Below, one piece after another: positions 61,057 through 64,000 of a stretch of DNA of 64,000 nucleotides. Position 1 is the first letter of the stretch. Each line of letters opens with the position of its first letter. The notes below the pieces were generated by a model, which was given only the letters and a program-made list of their open reading frames with translations, was not told the DNA's origin and did no database searches. Made by a program: the position numbers and the translations under genes. The DNA is from Chitinophaga sp. CF118 (GTDB taxonomy: Bacteria > Bacteroidota > Bacteroidia > Chitinophagales > Chitinophagaceae). The stretch is from contig NZ_FOMK01000004.1 of NCBI RefSeq assembly GCF_900112615.1, positions 682,001 through 746,000 of the forward strand, in the 5' to 3' direction.

Positions 61057-61093
61057 CAAAAAAAACCGTCCCAAAGCATTAGCCCGGGACGGT
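61057..61093 (-). terminator. Terminator of the small lipoprotein gene
   Basis: ACCGTCCC (61065-61072) pairs with GGGACGGT (61086-61093), followed on the minus strand by eight T. It insulates the lipoprotein gene from the aro leader. Confidence 0.9.
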
Positions 61094-61125
61094 ATATAAA
61101 AGCCGTTAATTGCTTACCAATAGAA

Positions 61126-61353
61126 TTATTTCTTGATAGAATCAGTAGCAGCTTTAGCAACTGAATCAACAGTAGCTTTAGCAGTATCTGCAACAGCGCT
61201 CAATGCTGAATCAGCAACAGCTTTAGATGAATCGATAGACTCAGTTGCAGCAGCTGCAGTTGAATCAGTACCTGTACCAGCACCGCCACCGCAAGAAGTT
61301 GCAAATACACCAATAGCTAATGCCAGGAAACCGATTTTCAGTAAGTTCTTCAT
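61126..61353 (-). CDS. Small Ala/Ser/Asp-rich lipoprotein
   Basis: The 75-residue product has a lipoprotein signal peptide (MKNLLKIGFLALAIGVFATS) with the acylated Cys at residue 21 in TSCGGG. The mature part is a low-complexity amphipathic helix built on Ala/Ser/Thr/Asp/Lys with an irregular AxDSxxA-type repeat (KAVADSALSAVADTAKATVD). No known family is recognised; such short helical lipoproteins may be envelope spacers like Lpp, but this is inference. It has its own terminator. The antisense frame across it is a by-product of its biased composition. Confidence 0.8.
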   Translation of the reverse strand: MKNLLKIGFLALAIGVFATSCGGGAGTGTDSTAAAATESIDSSKAVADSALSAVADTAKATVDSVAKAATDSIKK

Positions 61354-61593
61354 TTTATTAATTTTTAGGTTTGAAATATTATTTAACTCTTTATACCGGG
61401 ATTGGAAAAAGGTAACCCAGGATTTTAAAAATATTTTTCAAATGCCCCTTTTTTTAGGGTATATCCCTGGTAGAAGAGCATCTTTAAACGGCTACTGGTC
61501 ACATTTTTAGGTCCCAAAACTCCTATTTCCACATTTTTTTTCAAACCTGAATAAATTATCATTTGGAAGAATATAACGGGATTCAGTCTTGTA

Positions 61594-61736
61594 GATTGGT
61601 AATGGTCAATGATACACTGCGTCTGCCTGTTTAGTTTTTTAATCTGGCTTTGGAATAAGATTATAGATTAGACCTTTATTATACTTCACCTAAACATCAC
61701 GGCAAACAAAGGTGTATTTATTGACCATTACCAATC
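61594..61736. repeat. 143-bp segment bounded by a ~24-bp inverted repeat
   Basis: The left arm (61594-61617, beginning GATTGGTAATGGTCAAT) and right arm (61712-61736) are inverted copies: 17 bases perfect, then GATACAC against AAATACAC. Each arm is itself a partial palindrome (ATTG...CAAT). No target duplication is evident at the edges. It could be a small non-autonomous transposable element or a pair of operators. It lies in the 618-bp gap (61354-61971), which otherwise shows no gene. Confidence 0.55.
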
Positions 61737-61971
61737 GCGCGGTATCAGCACAATAGGGAAGTCAGCCTTATAGGATAATTGAATCTCTGCTTACCCCTTC
61801 GCATTAACTAATTCATAATCAATAGAATAATTTTTCATTGTTCCTCACATAACAAGGATAGAATTTCTAAACATAGCAGGGTGAGCCAGATCGAAACAGT
61901 TATATTGATTTGGGATTTGGAATTATTTTCTGCTACTTTGGGTTACCAAAGCCAAATAATAGTATTAATAA

Positions 61972-62541
61972 GTGAAGCATAATCTGAACATAGAAAGAGA
62001 TAAGGAATTATTACTGGGGTTAGCCCGTAATGATGACAAGGCGCTGTCAACCATTTATAAGGAGAATTTTCCCTCCGTTTTAAGAATGGTTCTACAGTAC
62101 AGAGGCTCAGAAGATGATGCGAAAGATCTTTTCCAGGAGGCAATGATCGTATTATACGAGAAAGTGCAGCAGGGTGAGTTTGATCTCTACAGTAAGTTAA
62201 AGACTTTTCTGTATTCCATCTGCCGGCATCTGTGGCTCAAAAAGCTGCAAACGGGTAATATGTCACTTGCCATGCCGGACGAACTGGAAGAAATGCTGCC
62301 TGTGGAAGATACTATAGAAGAACACGTGAAAAAGGACGAGCAGTTCAGGATCATGGAACAGGCAATGTCAGGTATGGGTGAACCTTGCAAAACTATACTC
62401 GAAGATTATTATATAAGGAAAATGTCCATGCAGGACATTTCTGAAAAATTCGGGTATACTAATGCAGAAAACGCCAAGAATCAGAAATACAAATGTCTGA
62501 TGCGTTTAAAGAAACTATTTTTTGATCAATATAAATCTTAA
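61972..62541 (+). CDS. ECF-type RNA polymerase sigma factor
   Basis: The 189-residue protein starts at GTG 61972 (MKHNLNIERDKELLLGLARN). Sigma region 2 is at ~20-95 (NFPSVLRMVLQYRGSEDDAK, DLFQEAMIVLYEKVQQGEFD, LKTFLYSICRHLWLKK) and region 4 at ~125-185 (MGEPCKTILEDYYIRKMSMQ, DISEKFGYTNAENAKNQKYK). There is no region 3, as in extracytoplasmic-function sigma factors. The next gene, 23 bp on, encodes a membrane protein with an anti-sigma-like N-terminus, likely its partner. Its regulon is unknown. Confidence 0.9.
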   Translation: MKHNLNIERDKELLLGLARNDDKALSTIYKENFPSVLRMVLQYRGSEDDAKDLFQEAMIVLYEKVQQGEFDLYSKLKTFLYSICRHLWLKKLQTGNMSLAMPDELEEMLPVEDTIEEHVKKDEQFRIMEQAMSGMGEPCKTILEDYYIRKMSMQDISEKFGYTNAENAKNQKYKCLMRLKKLFFDQYKS

Positions 62542-62564
62542 GATCTGGCAGATCAGATCTTTAA

Positions 62565-63662
62565 ATGAGGTTACAGGCGATGAATGATATGACATTAATA
62601 CGTGATATAGAACGCTACATGGAAGGCGATATGAGTATGCAGGAAAAAGCTGCATTCGAAGCGCTGCGCCAGTCTAATCCGTTAGTAAACGAGCAGGTAC
62701 TTGCCCATCAGCAGTTGATCCAGCAGTTGGAAGGTTATGGCCGCCGCGTAGCATTAAAAGATAAACTGGATCAAATCCATGCTTCTCTCGATATGAATGC
62801 TGTAAGAGCTGCCTCTTCACCGGCTTCACCAAAAGTAGGATTTATCAGCAGAAGGATGTTAACCAATCTCGCTGCTGCTGCATGTATCGCTTTAATTACA
62901 TCTCTATCGACTATTGCCCTGATGCAAAAGGCTACCAGGCAGAAAACTACCGCGCAATACGAAGATGTAAGACGTGTTCTGAATAATATCCAGCGTTCAC
63001 AGAATGCGCTGATCAATGATTTCAACAGTAAAAAGAGTGCTCCTGCTAATCCCGGGACTTACGGTGGCACCGGCTTTGCTATTTCCAATAATGGCTATCT
63101 CGTAACCAACTATCACGTTGTAGCTGGCGCAGATTCTATTTATATCCAGAGCACAAAAGGTGAAACATATAAAGCTACCAGCGTATTCGAAGATATTTCC
63201 AGCGATCTGGCAATTCTGAAAATCACTGACAGCTCTTACAAGGGACAACCTATTCCTTACACTTTAAAACCACAGGCTATTCCCCGCGGTGAGTATGTGT
63301 ACACGTTAGGCTTTCCCCGTGATGAAGTTGTTTATGGAGAAGGATATATAAGTGCACAAACCGGCTTTAACGGTGATACCACTGCCTACCAGGTTTCTAT
63401 TCCTGTAAATCCGGGGAACAGCGGTGCTCCGCTGATGGACAACAAAGGTAATGTTGTAGGTATTGTTACCGGGAAACAAACCACTTCAGACGGTATTGCT
63501 TTCGCAGTAAAAACAGCTAACCTGAAACGTTTGCTGGACGAAATGAAAGATAAACTGCCTAAAAAGGAATGGAATCGTAAAAGTCGTATGGAAGGTTTAA
63601 CCCGTACGGAACAAATTAAGAAAATGGAAGACTTCGTATACCTGGTGAAGGTATACAACTGA
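62565..63662 (+). CDS. Membrane-anchored anti-sigma-like / trypsin-like protease fusion
   Basis: The 365-residue protein has a cytoplasmic N-terminus like anti-sigma factors (LIRDIERYMEGDMSMQEKAA, LVNEQVLAHQQLIQQLEGYG), one membrane segment (~99-120, LTNLAAAACIALITSLSTIA), a coiled linker, and a periplasmic S1C/DegP-like protease. The triad is complete: His184 (LVTNYHVV), Asp214 (SSDLAILKI) and Ser286 (NPGNSGAPLMD). No PDZ domain follows. A second in-frame ATG at 62580 (MNDMTLIRDI) is an equally good start. The sigma gene ends 23 bp upstream, so the pair is probably one signalling unit, possibly with the protease acting on envelope stress substrates. Confidence 0.85.
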   Translation: MRLQAMNDMTLIRDIERYMEGDMSMQEKAAFEALRQSNPLVNEQVLAHQQLIQQLEGYGRRVALKDKLDQIHASLDMNAVRAASSPASPKVGFISRRMLTNLAAAACIALITSLSTIALMQKATRQKTTAQYEDVRRVLNNIQRSQNALINDFNSKKSAPANPGTYGGTGFAISNNGYLVTNYHVVAGADSIYIQSTKGETYKATSVFEDISSDLAILKITDSSYKGQPIPYTLKPQAIPRGEYVYTLGFPRDEVVYGEGYISAQTGFNGDTTAYQVSIPVNPGNSGAPLMDNKGNVVGIVTGKQTTSDGIAFAVKTANLKRLLDEMKDKLPKKEWNRKSRMEGLTRTEQIKKMEDFVYLVKVYN

Positions 63663-63698
63663 TCATAAAATATTTCTTTCTATTGGCCTCTGCATGCT

Positions 63699-63735
63699 AA
63701 CGGCCACGCTGGAAACAGGGTGGCCGTTGCTTTTT
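63699..63735 (+). terminator. Terminator after the protease gene
   Basis: AACGGCCAC (63699-63707) pairs with GTGGCCGTT (63720-63728), followed by GCTTTTTAT. It lies between convergent genes. Confidence 0.85.
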
Positions 63736-63747
63736 ATATTAAATAGC

Positions 63748-64000
63748 TTATTTCTTCATCCATGCTTTATACTTATCCGTTACCCAGTAAATAAAATCTT
63801 CCTGGTTCAACGAACGTATTGTGTTATAATCAGGATAATTATCCTGCATAAAATGCAGGAGGGAATCGCCTTTCAAACTGGTTACACGACTAACAAATAA
63901 CGGAGTAAATCTTGAATCAATATATTTCTGCATTTCGGCTTTTGCATAAATCTTCTTAAACTCTCTTTTCTGTTTTTCCTTCCTGGAATAACGCGTAAAC
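63748..64000 (-). CDS. C-terminal end of an unidentified protein (runs off the window)
   Basis: The minus-strand frame is open from the window edge at 64000 to the TAA at 63748, about 83 codons. It begins FTRYSRKEKQKREFKKIYAK and ends FIYWVTDKYKAWMKK. The visible part is a charged, helical C-terminus with LKGDSLLHFMQDNYPDY. This kind of tail is seen at the end of some Bacteroidota carboxypeptidase-regulatory-like exported proteins, but too little is present to name it. Confidence 0.6.
   Translation of the reverse strand, partial: FTRYSRKEKQKREFKKIYAKAEMQKYIDSRFTPLFVSRVTSLKGDSLLHFMQDNYPDYNTIRSLNQEDFIYWVTDKYKAWMKK

Noticed and set aside
61133..61510. 125-codon plus-strand ORF
   Set aside because: Mirror image of the low-complexity lipoprotein gene; the lipoprotein has a clear signal peptide, lipobox and terminator.

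Overview
The window is chromosomal DNA from a member of the Bacteroidota, most likely Chitinophagaceae (Chitinophaga-like). The reasons are the many TAnnTTTG -7 boxes of the Bacteroidota housekeeping sigma factor, the lack of purine-rich ribosome binding sites, a secreted glycoside hydrolase with a C-terminal type IX secretion (Por) domain, a SusC/RagA-type plug signature, an eukaryote-like class I ribonucleotide reductase, and phylum-typical families (DUF2851, DUF2520, MuiA/DUF4139). No rRNA, tRNA, CRISPR array, prophage or intact insertion sequence was seen. This is mostly housekeeping chromosome.

Layout. 1-2.8 kb: 5' part of leuC (minus), and a divergent helical-repeat protein. 2.9-12.2 kb: a minus-strand GH106 rhamnosidase, a plus-strand GH71/99-like secreted enzyme, a periplasmic Gfo/Idh oxidoreductase (with a 66-bp duplicate of its 3' end at 5955-6020), a DUF2314 protein and an ABC exporter pair. 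12.2-16.3 kb: nrdB-nrdA behind a 5' leader with alternative hairpins and a possible 50-codon ORF. 16.3-20.4 kb: TrmH-like methyltransferase, AsmA-like protein, orphan anti-sigma-like protein. 20.4-26.4 kb: an RND efflux operon (outer membrane factor, adaptor, pump) with a promoter-proximal dyad. 26.5-30.5 kb: lipA, an outer-membrane-like protein, OsmC, DUF2851. 30.5-33.3 kb: a SAM-I riboswitch with terminator in front of a trans-sulfuration enzyme and homoserine dehydrogenase. 33.4-36.3 kb: operon DUF2520-kdsC-ubiA-maf. 36.5-44.2 kb: topA, SirB1-like protein, Prc protease, MFS exporter, YkgJ-like protein. 44.3-53.2 kb: gcvP, small proteins, CocE/NonD hydrolase lipoprotein, FKBP, and a MuiA protein carrying a TonB-plug-like insertion. 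53.3-61 kb: a seven-gene aromatic amino acid operon (pheA-aminotransferase-tyrA-DAHP synthase/chorismate mutase-aroB-aroA-aroC, minus strand). 61.1-64 kb: small lipoprotein, a 143-bp inverted-repeat element, an ECF sigma factor with a membrane-anchored anti-sigma/trypsin fusion, and the 3' end of a further gene.

The most striking item is the leader of the aromatic operon (60.6-60.97 kb, minus strand). Two successive short ORFs, each packed with Phe/Tyr codons (20 and 26 residues, the second with ten aromatic codons in a row), are each followed by an intrinsic terminator. In each case the terminator's 5' arm can instead pair with a segment overlapping the end of that leader ORF. This reads as two ribosome-dependent attenuators in series controlling the whole route from DAHP to Phe and Tyr.

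A second theme is the use of long, near-perfect dyad hairpins (arms of 17-38 bp) between genes, mostly convergent ones; most look like bidirectional terminators.
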